Below, in pieces: positions 33,501 through 40,636 of a stretch of 64,000 bases of DNA; within the stretch, counting starts at the first letter, position 1; the number at the start of each line of letters is the position of its first letter. The notes under the pieces are model-generated. The model saw only the letters and a list, made by a program, of their open reading frames with translations, was not told where the DNA came from and ran no database searches. The position numbers and the translations under genes were made by a program. Source of the stretch: CALAED01 sp036378315 (GTDB lineage Bacteria; Actinomycetota; Actinomycetes; Streptosporangiales; Streptosporangiaceae); NCBI GenBank assembly GCA_036378315.1, contig DASUWU010000180.1, forward strand, positions 30,359-94,358, in the 5' to 3' direction.

Positions 33501-36413
33501 CGGCGGCGTGGCGTGGCGGCGGCCCAGACGCCGACGAACTTCGCCACCGCGACCGTACGGGAGCTGGCCGAGGCGCTCGACGAGCTGGCGGAGACCAGCC
33601 GGGCCGGCGACGCCGCGCGGGCGCCGGTGGTGGCCGGCGCGGCGACCTGGGCCAGGGCGTTCAGGATCGACCTGGACGAGCTGCCGCCGCCGGCCCGCGG
33701 CGCGGCCGAGGACGCCGGGCAGTGGCAGTTGTTCACGGCGGGCGACCATCCGTTGGCCGAGCCGTTGCGCCGCGCGCTGGAACGCGAACACGTCGGCGCG
33801 GGCGTCCTGGTGTGCCTGCCGCCCGACTGCGCGGAAGAGCACATCGAGCAGGCGCTGCGCGGCGCCAAAGCCGCGCTCGCGCTGCCTCGCGGCGCCGGTG
33901 GTGCGGCCGGCGGCCGGTTCGTGCTGGTCCAGCACGACCTCGCCGGTGGCCGCGGGGCCGCCGGGCTCGCCAAGACGCTCCGTCTCGAGGCGCCGCACCT
34001 GCGGGTCACCATCGCGCACGTGCCGGTGCGGCCCGAGGCGATCGGCTGGGTGACCGCCGAGGTGGCCGCCACGGCGGGCTTCGCCGAGGTCTACTACGAC
34101 GACGAGGGCGTACGGCGGGTGCCGACGCTGCGCGCCATGCCGGTGCGGCCCGCCCGTACGGCGCCGCCGCTGTCGGCCGACGACGTGCTGCTCGTCACCG
34201 GCGGCGGGAAGGGCATCACCGCCGAGTGCGCCCTGGCCATGGCCAAGGACGGCGGCGCCAGGCTGGCCGTGCTCGGCCGGTCCGACCCGGCGGCCGACGC
34301 CGAGCTCGCCGCGAACCTCGCGCGCATGGCCGAGGCCGGCGTGCCCGTCCACTACGCCAGGGCGGACGTCACCGACGCCGCCCAGGTCCGCGCGGCGGTC
34401 GCCGAGGCCACGGCCGCGCTCGGACCGGTCACCGCCGTCCTGCACGGCGCCGGCCGCAACGAGCCCGGCGGCCTGGCCGGTCTCGGCATGGACGCGTTCC
34501 TGCGCACCTTCGCCCCGAAGGTCGACGGGCTGCGGAACGTCCTCGACGCGGTCGAGCCGGGGCGGCTGCGGCTGCTCGTGACGTTCGGCAGCATCATCGG
34601 CCGCGCCGGGTTGCGCGGCGAGGCGCACTACGCCACGGCGAACGAGTGGCTGGCCGGCCTCACCCAGGAGGCGGCCGGCCGGCACCCGGGCTGCCGCGCG
34701 CTGTGCATGGAGTGGTCGGTGTGGTCCGGCGTCGGCATGGGCGAGCGGCTGTCGGTGGTCGAGGGCCTCGAACGCGACGGCGTCGTGGCCATCCACCCCG
34801 ACGAGGGCGTGGAGATCATGCGCAGGCTGCTCGCCGATCCCGACGCGCCGCAGGTCGTGGTGATCAACGGCAGGACGGAGGGCATCGACACGGTGCGCCG
34901 CGACCTGCCGGCGCTGCCGCTGCTGCGCTTCGTCGAAAAACCGCTGGTCCGCTACCACGGTGTCGAGCTGGTCACCGAGGTGGAGCTCAATGTCGGGACC
35001 GACCGCTACCTCGAGGACCACCGCCTCGACGGCAACCTGCTGTTCCCCGCCGTGTTCGGCATGGAGGCGATGGCGCAGGTGGCCGCGGCCACGACCGGGC
35101 GGCAGGAAGCCCCCGTCATCGAGGACGCGGAGTTCCTCAGGCCCATCGTGGTGCCGCCGGACGGCAGCACGACGATCAGGATCGCCGCCGTCGTCACCGA
35201 TGACGACGTGGTCGAGGTCGCCATCCGCAGCGCCGAGACCGACTTCGCCGCCGAGCACTTCCGCGCCCGCCTCACGTACGGCGGCGCGGGCGCGCCCGGC
35301 GGCCCGCCGGACCAGATCGGCGCCGGGCTGCCGGCCGTGCCGCTCGACCCGTCCGCCGAGATGTACGGGGACGTCCTGTTCCAGGGCGAGCGGTTCCAGC
35401 GGCTGCGCCGCTACCACCGGGCCGCGGCGAGGGACGTCGACGCCGACGTGGCCGCCGTCGCCGACGGCGACTGGTTCGCCGGCTTCCTGCCCGGCGAGCT
35501 GCTGCTCGGCGACCCGGGCATGCGGGACGCGCTCATGCACGGCAACCAGGTGTGCGTGCCGGACGCCACGCTGCTGCCGCAGGGCATCGAGCGGGTGTAC
35601 CCCGCCGGCGCCCGGCTCGCCGCGGCCGGCGAGCTGCGCTACTGCGCGACCGAGCGGTACCGCGACGGCGACACCTACGTCTACGACATCGCGGTCCGCG
35701 CCGGCGACGAGGTCGTCGAACGGTGGGAGGGGCTGCGGCTGCGCGCGGTGCGCAAGAAGGACGGGCGCGGCCCGTGGGCGCCGGTGCTGCTCGGCTCGTA
35801 CATCGAGCGGACCGTCGGCGACCTGCTCGACGGCGCCGCGGTCGCGGTGGCCGTGGAGCCGGACGACGGCGGCGGCGACGGCGACGGCGGCGAGAGCCAG
35901 GCCGGCGCGGACGAGCGGCCGCGTACCGCGGCGCGGCGGGCCGTGACCGCGGTGGCCGCCGGCCGCGCGCTCGGCCGCCCGGTCGAGGTGCGGTACCGCC
36001 CGGACGGCCGCCCCGAGGTCGACGGCGACCGCGCGATCTCGGCCGCGCACGGCGGCGGGGTCACGCTCTGCGTCGCCGCCGCCGGCACGGTCGGCTGTGA
36101 CGTCGAGCCGGTGGCCGAGCGGCCGGCGGAGACGTGGGAGGGGCTGCTCGGCGCGCACGGCGCGCTCGCCGGGCTGCTCCAGGCCGAGCTCGGGGAGAGC
36201 CGCGACACCGCGGGGACCCGGGTGTGGACGGCCATGGAGTGCCTGCAGAAGGCCGGCCTGCCGGTGAGCTCGCCGCTCACCCTCACCCCTGCGCGCCGCG
36301 ACGGCTGGGCGGTGTTCGTCTCGGGCCCGCTGCGGATCGCCACGCTCGTCACCGGCCTGCGGGACGCGCCGGCGCCGGTCGCCTTCGCCGTCCTCGTCGA
36401 TGGGAGGTCATAG
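30516..36413 (+). CDS. pksE: Enediyne iterative type I polyketide synthase (PKSE)
   Basis: The 1965-residue enzyme builds the linear polyene precursor of the enediyne core from malonyl-CoA. Domains in order are: KS (about 1-450; DGACSSS with Cys211, EGHGTGTP with His344, IGHTKAAAG), AT (about 575-880; PGQGS, GHSLGE with Ser655), ACP (about 940-1020; DLHLSSI, probable phosphopantetheine Ser984), KR (about 1220-1440; TGGGKG, then a SDR-like SIIGRAG and YATANEW), DH (about 1480-1720; DHRLDG with His1502) and a C-terminal phosphopantetheinyl transferase-like domain (CDVEP near 1862, WTAMECLQKAG near 1904). This KS-AT-ACP-KR-DH-PPTase order is diagnostic of enediyne PKSs. It starts within the unbU stop (ATGA) and ends 3 bp before tebC. 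Confidence 0.98.
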   Translation: MTRIAVVGMACRYPDATSPRELWENSLAGRRAFRRLPDVRMRLADYWDADPAAPDRFYARTAAVIEGYEFDRVGYKIAGSTFRSTDLTHWLALDTAARALADAGFPMADGLPRERTGAVVGNTLTGEFSRANVMRLRWPYVRRTVGAALKEQGWDDDRLAEFLADLEERYKSPFPAIDEDTLAGGLANTIAGRLCNYFDLNGGGYTVDGACSSSLLSVTTAGRMLADGDVDVAIAGGVDLSIDPFEIIGFAKTGALARREMRLYDRGSNGFWPGEGCGMVVLMREEDAREARRRIYATIAGWGISSDGKGGITRPEVSGYQLALRRAYERAGFGIETVGLFEGHGTGTPVGDATELTALSRARAAADATAPPAAITSIKGMIGHTKAAAGVAGLIKAAMAVQHEVLPPTIGCVEPHEVLSEEPRALRVLRQAEQWPADLPVRAGVTAMGFGGINTHVVLDKPGRRRRAAFGNRTKMLATSIQDAELLLVDGGSPDELREQLTRLIDFVPRLAYAQLADLAAVLQRDLRDLPYRAAVVVSSPEDAEERLREVLAALDAGRTTLVGKEGRALLGHAGQEARIGFLFPGQGSGRGTGGGALRRRFAEVEEVYAKAALPTSGDMVATAVAQPRIVTGSLAGLRALSAIGVDAAVAVGHSLGELSALHWAGTMDEDTVLRLARRRGKIMGELSESGGTMASVAAPPDRVIELIGELPAVIAGYNGPGQTVIAGPVDAIEAASRAAADAGLNVTRLRVSHAFHSPLVAPAADAFGAALAEEEFGPIDGRLVSTVTGAELAAGTDVPALLRRQITDPVLFAQAVELAAKDLDLLVEVGPGRVLSTLAAGLTDVPAVALDTDSESLAGLLRVAGAAYVVGAPVDHSALFHGRLVRPLEIGAEFSFFASPCEQAPSVQINGVARTAAKPAADAGTATEGAPGTDSSTDSGTGESGTGEPTLDLLRRLAAERAELPVDMVRDDSRLLDDLHLSSITVGQIMNEAGRRRGVAAAQTPTNFATATVRELAEALDELAETSRAGDAARAPVVAGAATWARAFRIDLDELPPPARGAAEDAGQWQLFTAGDHPLAEPLRRALEREHVGAGVLVCLPPDCAEEHIEQALRGAKAALALPRGAGGAAGGRFVLVQHDLAGGRGAAGLAKTLRLEAPHLRVTIAHVPVRPEAIGWVTAEVAATAGFAEVYYDDEGVRRVPTLRAMPVRPARTAPPLSADDVLLVTGGGKGITAECALAMAKDGGARLAVLGRSDPAADAELAANLARMAEAGVPVHYARADVTDAAQVRAAVAEATAALGPVTAVLHGAGRNEPGGLAGLGMDAFLRTFAPKVDGLRNVLDAVEPGRLRLLVTFGSIIGRAGLRGEAHYATANEWLAGLTQEAAGRHPGCRALCMEWSVWSGVGMGERLSVVEGLERDGVVAIHPDEGVEIMRRLLADPDAPQVVVINGRTEGIDTVRRDLPALPLLRFVEKPLVRYHGVELVTEVELNVGTDRYLEDHRLDGNLLFPAVFGMEAMAQVAAATTGRQEAPVIEDAEFLRPIVVPPDGSTTIRIAAVVTDDDVVEVAIRSAETDFAAEHFRARLTYGGAGAPGGPPDQIGAGLPAVPLDPSAEMYGDVLFQGERFQRLRRYHRAAARDVDADVAAVADGDWFAGFLPGELLLGDPGMRDALMHGNQVCVPDATLLPQGIERVYPAGARLAAAGELRYCATERYRDGDTYVYDIAVRAGDEVVERWEGLRLRAVRKKDGRGPWAPVLLGSYIERTVGDLLDGAAVAVAVEPDDGGGDGDGGESQAGADERPRTAARRAVTAVAAGRALGRPVEVRYRPDGRPEVDGDRAISAAHGGGVTLCVAAAGTVGCDVEPVAERPAETWEGLLGAHGALAGLLQAELGESRDTAGTRVWTAMECLQKAGLPVSSPLTLTPARRDGWAVFVSGPLRIATLVTGLRDAPAPVAFAVLVDGRS

Positions 36414-36416
36414 GCC

Positions 36417-36857
36417 ATGGACAAGTACTTCGAATACCTGCACACGGTCGGGTTCGAAGAGACGAACATCGTGGGCAACGTCTACTACGTCAACTACCTA
36501 CGCTGGCAGGGCCGCTGCAGGGAGCTGTTCCTCCAGCAACGGGCCCCGGACGTGCTCGCCGACCTGCAGGACGACCTGAAGCTCTTCACGCTCAAGGTCG
36601 ACTGCGAGTTCTACGCCGAGATCACCGCGTTCGACCAGCTCGCCGTCCGGATGCGGCTGGTGGAGCTGGCGCAGACCCAGGTCGAGTTCAGCTTCGACTA
36701 CTACCGGCTCGATCGCGACGGGAACGAGCGGCTGATCGCCCGCGGCCGGCAGCGGGTGGCCTGCATGCGCGGCCCGAACAACCGCACGGTTCCCAGCCGG
36801 GTCCCCGACTCGCTGGCCCGCGCGCTGGAACCGTACACGCAGGACCGTGCGGCATGA
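36417..36857 (+). CDS. tebC: Enediyne thioesterase TEBC (E10), hotdog fold
   Basis: The 146-residue hotdog-fold thioesterase releases the polyene from the PKSE acyl carrier domain. The HGFEETNIVGNVYYVNYLRWQ-type N-terminal block (here TVGFEETNIVGNVYYVNYL), the FTLKVDCEFYAEITAFD segment and RQRVACMRGPNNRTVPSRVP are as in the E10/4-hydroxybenzoyl-CoA thioesterase group. It follows pksE by 3 bp and overlaps the flavin reductase gene. PKSE and TEBC together are the minimal warhead machinery. Confidence 0.96.
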   Translation: MDKYFEYLHTVGFEETNIVGNVYYVNYLRWQGRCRELFLQQRAPDVLADLQDDLKLFTLKVDCEFYAEITAFDQLAVRMRLVELAQTQVEFSFDYYRLDRDGNERLIARGRQRVACMRGPNNRTVPSRVPDSLARALEPYTQDRAA

Positions 36858-37444
36858 CGTCGATCATGAACTCCATCACCGACGCCGCCACCATCGCCGA
36901 TCCCGCCGGCGGCACGCCGCCGGCGGCGGCGGCGACCGAGATCGTCGACACGAAGCTGCTGCGGCGGGCGTTCGCGACCTTCGCCACCGGCGTCACCGTG
37001 GTGACGACCGGTGGCGACACCCCGCACGGCATGACCGCGAACGCCTTCGCCTCGCTGTCGCTCGACCCGCCGCTGGTGCTGATCTGCGTCGACCGTGACG
37101 CGCTCATGCACAGGAACCTCCTGGCCGCCGGCGCGTTCGGCGTGTCCGTGCTGGCGGCCCACCAGGAGGGCGTGGCCCGCCACTTCGCGGACCGCTGGCG
37201 GCCGCTGGGCCTGGCGCAGTTCGACGCCGTCGACTGGCGCCCAGGTCCGTGCACAGGGGCGCCGATGATCGAGGGCGCGATGGCGCACTTCGAGTGCGAG
37301 CTGTGGCGCAGCTATGACGGCGGCGACCACTCGATCTTCATCGGCAGGTTGGTGTCGCTCGGCCGGCAGGCCGACGACGCCCTGCTGTTCGTCCACGGCC
37401 GGTTCCGGCGGCTCGGACCCGAACGAAGCGAGGCCACGGCATGA
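36854..37444 (+). CDS. Flavin reductase (E6-like)
   Basis: The 196-residue protein is a short-chain flavin reductase (RutF/HpaC-like, split-barrel FMN-binding fold): RRAFATFATGVTVVTTGGD, GMTANAFASLSLDPPLVLICV, RNLLAAGAFGVSVLAAHQE and the end block DHSIFIGRLVSLGR. In the C-1027 pathway the homologue SgcE6 supplies FADH2 to the two-component hydroxylase SgcC and halogenase SgcC3. Here it probably serves the HpaB-type enzyme at 50699, the halogenase at 62694, and perhaps the two acyl-CoA-dehydrogenase-like monooxygenases. It overlaps tebC by an ATGA and ends in another ATGA. Confidence 0.93.
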   Translation: MTSIMNSITDAATIADPAGGTPPAAAATEIVDTKLLRRAFATFATGVTVVTTGGDTPHGMTANAFASLSLDPPLVLICVDRDALMHRNLLAAGAFGVSVLAAHQEGVARHFADRWRPLGLAQFDAVDWRPGPCTGAPMIEGAMAHFECELWRSYDGGDHSIFIGRLVSLGRQADDALLFVHGRFRRLGPERSEATA

Positions 37445-37482
37445 ACGCACGCGCCGAGGACCTGCGCGGGAGGCACCCATGA
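37441..37482 (+). CDS. Possible 13-codon coupling ORF
   Basis: An ATG in the flavin reductase stop (ATGA) opens a 13-residue frame (MNARAEDLRGRHP) that ends in an ATGA overlap with the P450 start. Its role would be to carry ribosomes from one gene to the next rather than to make a useful peptide. It has no separate ribosome site. Confidence 0.3.
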   Translation: MNARAEDLRGRHP

Positions 37483-38891
37483 CCATCACCACCAACGCGA
37501 CCGGGGCCACGGATCTTCTCGCCCCGCCCCGCGGGGCGACGCCGCCGGGGCCACCGTTCAGCGCGACGCCGGGCCTGCTCAGGAAGCTGGTCAGGGACCG
37601 GCTCGGTTTGATGACGTCGGCCGCGGCCGGCTACGGCGACGCCGTGCTGATGAAGATCGGCCCGGTCGCGCTGTACTTCTTCAACCACCCCGACCACGCC
37701 AAGCACGTCCTGGCCGACAACAGCGCCAACTACCACAAGGGGTTCGGGCTCGCCCAGGCCCGCCGCGCGCTCGGCGACGGCCTGCTGACCAGCGAGGGCG
37801 CGCTGTGGCGCAAGCAGCGGAAGGTGATCCAGCCGGCGTTCCAGCACAAGCGGATGGTGCGGCAGGCGGGGATCGTCGTGGCGGAGGCGGCCGGTCTCGT
37901 CGACCGGCTGCGCGCCCGCGGCGGGGCCGGCGGCCCCGGGACGGCCGGCGAGCCCGTCGACGTGCTGCGGGAGATGACCGAGCTCACCCTCGGCGTCCTC
38001 GGCCGCACCCTGCTCGACGCCGACCTCGGCGCCTTCGACTCGATCGGCGACTCGTTCGAGGCCGTCCAGGACCAGGCGATGTTCGAGGCGATGTCGCTGA
38101 GCAAGGTGCCCGTGTGGCTGCCGCTGCCCAAGCAGCTGCGCTTCCGGCGGGCCCGGCGCGAGTTGCAGCGGGTGGTGGACCGGCTGGTGGCCGACCGGAT
38201 CGCGCGCGGCGACACGGGCGGCGACGACGTGCTGTCGCGGCTGATCGTCTCGACGGGGCGGGAGCCCGATCCGCGGGTCGGGCGGCAGCGGATGCGCGAC
38301 GAGCTCGTCACCCTGCTGCTCGCCGGGCACGAGACGACGGCGAGCACGCTGGGCTGGACGTTCTATCTCATCGACCGGCACCCTGAGGTGCGCGAGCGGC
38401 TCCACGCCGAGGCCGTCGACGTGCTCGGCGACCGGCCGCCGGCGTACGAGGACCTGCACCGCCTGACCTACACGTCGATGGTCATCCAGGAGGTCATGCG
38501 GCTCTACCCGCCGGTGTGGATGCTGTCGCGGCTGGCGCAGGGGGACGACGAGGTCGGCGGCTACCACGTGCCGGCGGGCGTGGACGTGCTCATCTGCCCG
38601 TACACCCTGCACCGGCACCCGGCCTTCTGGGACGACCCGCTGCGCTTCGACCCGGACCGCTTCGACCCCGGCCGTACGGCGAACCGGCCGCGCTACGCGT
38701 ACATCCCGTTCGGGGCCGGCCCGCGGTTCTGCGTCGGCAACCACCTCGGCCTGATGGAGGCCACCTTCGTCACCGCCATGGTCGCCAGGGACCTGCGGCT
38801 CACCAAGGTGCCCGGCTATGCCGTGGTGCCCGAGCCGATGCTGTCCCTGCGGGTGCGCGGCGGGCTGCCGATGACCGTATCCCCCGCCTGA
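37479..38891 (+). CDS. Cytochrome P450 (E7-like)
   Basis: The 470-residue P450 has all hallmarks: I-helix LLLAGHETTASTLGW, ExxR in EVMRLYP, the PERF-like FDPDRFDPGR and the haem loop FGAGPRFCVGNHLGLMEA. It is longer than most actinobacterial class I P450s and closer to fatty-acid or CYP102/110-like sequences, as SgcE7 is. It is the last gene of the rightward core operon. A perfect hairpin terminator follows. ATG 37479 has a GGGAGG site. Likely it oxidises the enediyne core. Confidence 0.93.
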   Translation: MTITTNATGATDLLAPPRGATPPGPPFSATPGLLRKLVRDRLGLMTSAAAGYGDAVLMKIGPVALYFFNHPDHAKHVLADNSANYHKGFGLAQARRALGDGLLTSEGALWRKQRKVIQPAFQHKRMVRQAGIVVAEAAGLVDRLRARGGAGGPGTAGEPVDVLREMTELTLGVLGRTLLDADLGAFDSIGDSFEAVQDQAMFEAMSLSKVPVWLPLPKQLRFRRARRELQRVVDRLVADRIARGDTGGDDVLSRLIVSTGREPDPRVGRQRMRDELVTLLLAGHETTASTLGWTFYLIDRHPEVRERLHAEAVDVLGDRPPAYEDLHRLTYTSMVIQEVMRLYPPVWMLSRLAQGDDEVGGYHVPAGVDVLICPYTLHRHPAFWDDPLRFDPDRFDPGRTANRPRYAYIPFGAGPRFCVGNHLGLMEATFVTAMVARDLRLTKVPGYAVVPEPMLSLRVRGGLPMTVSPA

Positions 38892-38913
38892 TGGATCGCG
38901 TCCCCCGCGCGAC

Positions 38914-38940
38914 GACGGCGCCGGGCGAGCCGGCGCCGTC
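38914..38940. terminator. Hairpin terminator between convergent P450 and AraC genes
   Basis: GACGGCGCCGG at 38914-38924 and its exact complement at 38930-38940 form an 11-bp stem with loop GCGAG. It sits in the 60-bp gap between two converging genes. There is no U-tract, which is common in actinomycetes. Confidence 0.7.
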
Positions 38941-38950
38941 GGGCGCCGGC

Positions 38951-39814
38951 TCAGGCGGCGCTGTCCGCGCGGGCGGCCAGGTTCTCCGGGCGCATGTCGG
39001 GCAGGGCGAGCACCACCGGCGGGTCGAGCGGGCTCATCGGCCGCAGCCGTACGTCGGCCAGCCGCACCATGCCCGGCTGGATGGTGATCGGCCCGTTCGA
39101 CCCGACCCACAGCGCCTGCTCGCGGGACAGCTGTACGCACCCGTCGAGCAGGGCGGCGTAGCCTTCGCCGCGCCCGTTCCGGCGATGACCGCCGGCGGCC
39201 TGGCCGGCCGCCTGGGCCGCCGCGTCGCGGTCGGGCCTCGGCGAGCACGCCATCACGTACCACGAGCCGGCCGGGACGTCCTCGAGCACGTACGGCCCGG
39301 GGCGGCTGAGGACGGTGCACCTGACCGGCTGGCCGCGCGGGATCCGCTCCGGGAAGAGGCCCACGAAGATCGGGTTGTCCGGCTCCGCGCTCCGGAACGA
39401 GATGTGGCCGCGGATGACCGACCGCCGCTCCGGGTCGACCCGCTCGCCCGCCGGCGCCTTGTCGTGGACCGACGTCCATGGCCGGTAACCGCCCAGCTCC
39501 CGGTATGCGGTGGGCGGCAGCCCCACGCTGGACGCGAAACGGGAACTAAAAGTGCCGACGCTGGTATAGCCCACGATCTGGCTGATGTCGGTGACCTTCC
39601 ACGACGTGGACGTCAACAACTGCTTGGCCTTTTGCAGCCGCACGGCCGACAGAAACCGGCCGGGCGTGAGCCCGGTCACCCGCTGGAAGATGCGGGTGAA
39701 ATGGAATTTGCTATACATCGCCGTGCGGGCCATGTCATCCACGGTGATCTGCTCACCGTAATTTTCGTGGATACTCTGGATGACGCGCTCCACGGCCCGT
39801 TCGACTTCCTGCAT
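38951..39814 (-). CDS. AraC/XylS-family regulator (SgcR2-like position)
   Basis: The 287-residue protein has its AraC DNA-binding domain at the N-terminus (about residues 8-110): MARTAMYSKFHFTRIFQRVT and ISQIVGYTSVGTFSSRFASS, followed by a C-terminal beta-rich domain of about 170 residues. This reversed order suggests a ligand-binding or dimer domain at the C-terminus. The C-1027 and neocarzinostatin clusters carry an AraC/XylS regulator (SgcR2 and relatives) in the same type of position. It diverges from the E8-like gene across a 243-bp region rich in palindromes. Likely a cluster regulator. Confidence 0.9.
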   Translation of the reverse strand: MQEVERAVERVIQSIHENYGEQITVDDMARTAMYSKFHFTRIFQRVTGLTPGRFLSAVRLQKAKQLLTSTSWKVTDISQIVGYTSVGTFSSRFASSVGLPPTAYRELGGYRPWTSVHDKAPAGERVDPERRSVIRGHISFRSAEPDNPIFVGLFPERIPRGQPVRCTVLSRPGPYVLEDVPAGSWYVMACSPRPDRDAAAQAAGQAAGGHRRNGRGEGYAALLDGCVQLSREQALWVGSNGPITIQPGMVRLADVRLRPMSPLDPPVVLALPDMRPENLAARADSAA

Positions 39815-39834
39815 TACGCCTCCGCAAATCCGTG

Positions 39835-39849
39835 CTTAGCGACGCTAAG
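39835..39849. promoter_or_regulatory. Small palindrome CTTAGC-GAC-GCTAAG
   Basis: The perfect 6-bp inverted repeat lies 21 bp upstream of the AraC start codon (39814) and could be its operator or overlap its promoter. Confidence 0.35.
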
Positions 39850-39943
39850 GCAGTCATCTCAGAGTGCAGAAAGCGCAATCTCGGGCCAAGACCCGGCCGA
39901 CCTGCCCCTTGGCCTACCGCCGGGGTAGCCATCCGGGTAGCCA

Positions 39944-39961
39944 ATTGCGGCGCGCCGCAAT
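39944..39961. promoter_or_regulatory. 18-bp perfect palindrome in the AraC-E8 promoter region
   Basis: ATTGCGGCGCGCCGCAAT is self-complementary and overlaps the start of the shared 16-bp element (39956). A direct repeat GGGTAGCCA (two copies, about 39923-39943) precedes it. This arrangement suggests an operator at the promoter of the E8-E9-E11 operon. Confidence 0.45.
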
Positions 39962-39971
39962 CCGGAAGATG
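39956..39971 (+). promoter_or_regulatory. Shared 16-bp element upstream of the E8-like gene
   Basis: CGCAATCCGGAAGATG, identical to the copy at 25135-25150, ends 87 bp before the E8-like start codon. Confidence 0.6.
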
Positions 39972-40057
39972 CGGGCTCGGCGGCGGCGCGCGGACGATGG
40001 TGCCCGATCCAGGCTCCTTGGCGCCCCGAACGGGTGGCACGACCAGGAGGGACGCAC

Positions 40058-40636
40058 ATGCGACCGGACACGCCCGACGACAACCAGATCGAGCAGGCCA
40101 GGACCATGACGCTCGAGGCCTACGCCGACACGATCGTCCCCGGCGAGAAGCGGTGGCCGGGCGACCGGGCGATCGCGGGCGCTGCCCCTGGCGGCGGCGC
40201 CGTGGCGGCCGGGTCCATCGAGCTGCTGCGCTGGCCGGCCACCGGCATGACCGAGGGTCTTGACGGCCTCGCCGACCTGGTCAACGGGCACGCGGAGGAG
40301 TACGCCGCCGAGCTCGGCCTCGAGCTCGACGCGTCGGTGCCGCCGTTCGTGGCCCTGCCGTTCGAGCACCGCACCGCCCTGGTCCAGCGGCTGACCGCGC
40401 CCGGGCATCCGGAAAAGGAGTTCTGGGTGCTGCTCGCGCTGTTCAGCAATATGGCCTTCGACAGCGCCGCGCACCTGCACACCACCGAGGCGATCGAGTC
40501 CGGGCACCCCGGCCTGACCGCGATGGGCTTCGCCCGGCCCGACCCCGACGGCCGCTGGCGCTTCCCGGCCTCCTCCTACCGCCGGCCGCTGGCCCGCCTC
40601 CACCCCGACACGATCGCCTCAGGGAGCCTCGGATGA
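40058..40636 (+). CDS. DUF5987-type protein (E8-like)
   Basis: The 192-residue protein resembles the small DUF5987 proteins that precede the GMC oxidoreductase in enediyne clusters (E8 position). It contains YADTIVPGEKRWPGD near the N-terminus, GLADLVNGHAEEYAAEL, FVALPFEHRTALVQRL and a C-terminal GHPGLTAMGFARPDPDGRW. The pattern recalls gluconate 2-dehydrogenase small subunits, which pair with GMC enzymes. The ATG at 40058 follows GGAGGGACG; its stop overlaps the next gene, consistent with a complex. Confidence 0.82.
   Translation: MRPDTPDDNQIEQARTMTLEAYADTIVPGEKRWPGDRAIAGAAPGGGAVAAGSIELLRWPATGMTEGLDGLADLVNGHAEEYAAELGLELDASVPPFVALPFEHRTALVQRLTAPGHPEKEFWVLLALFSNMAFDSAAHLHTTEAIESGHPGLTAMGFARPDPDGRWRFPASSYRRPLARLHPDTIASGSLG

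Noticed and set aside
30591..36158. Very long open frame on the minus strand opposite the PKS gene
   Set aside because: It mirrors the GC-rich codons of pksE, has no start with a ribosome site and encodes Arg/Ala/Gly-rich sequence without domains.
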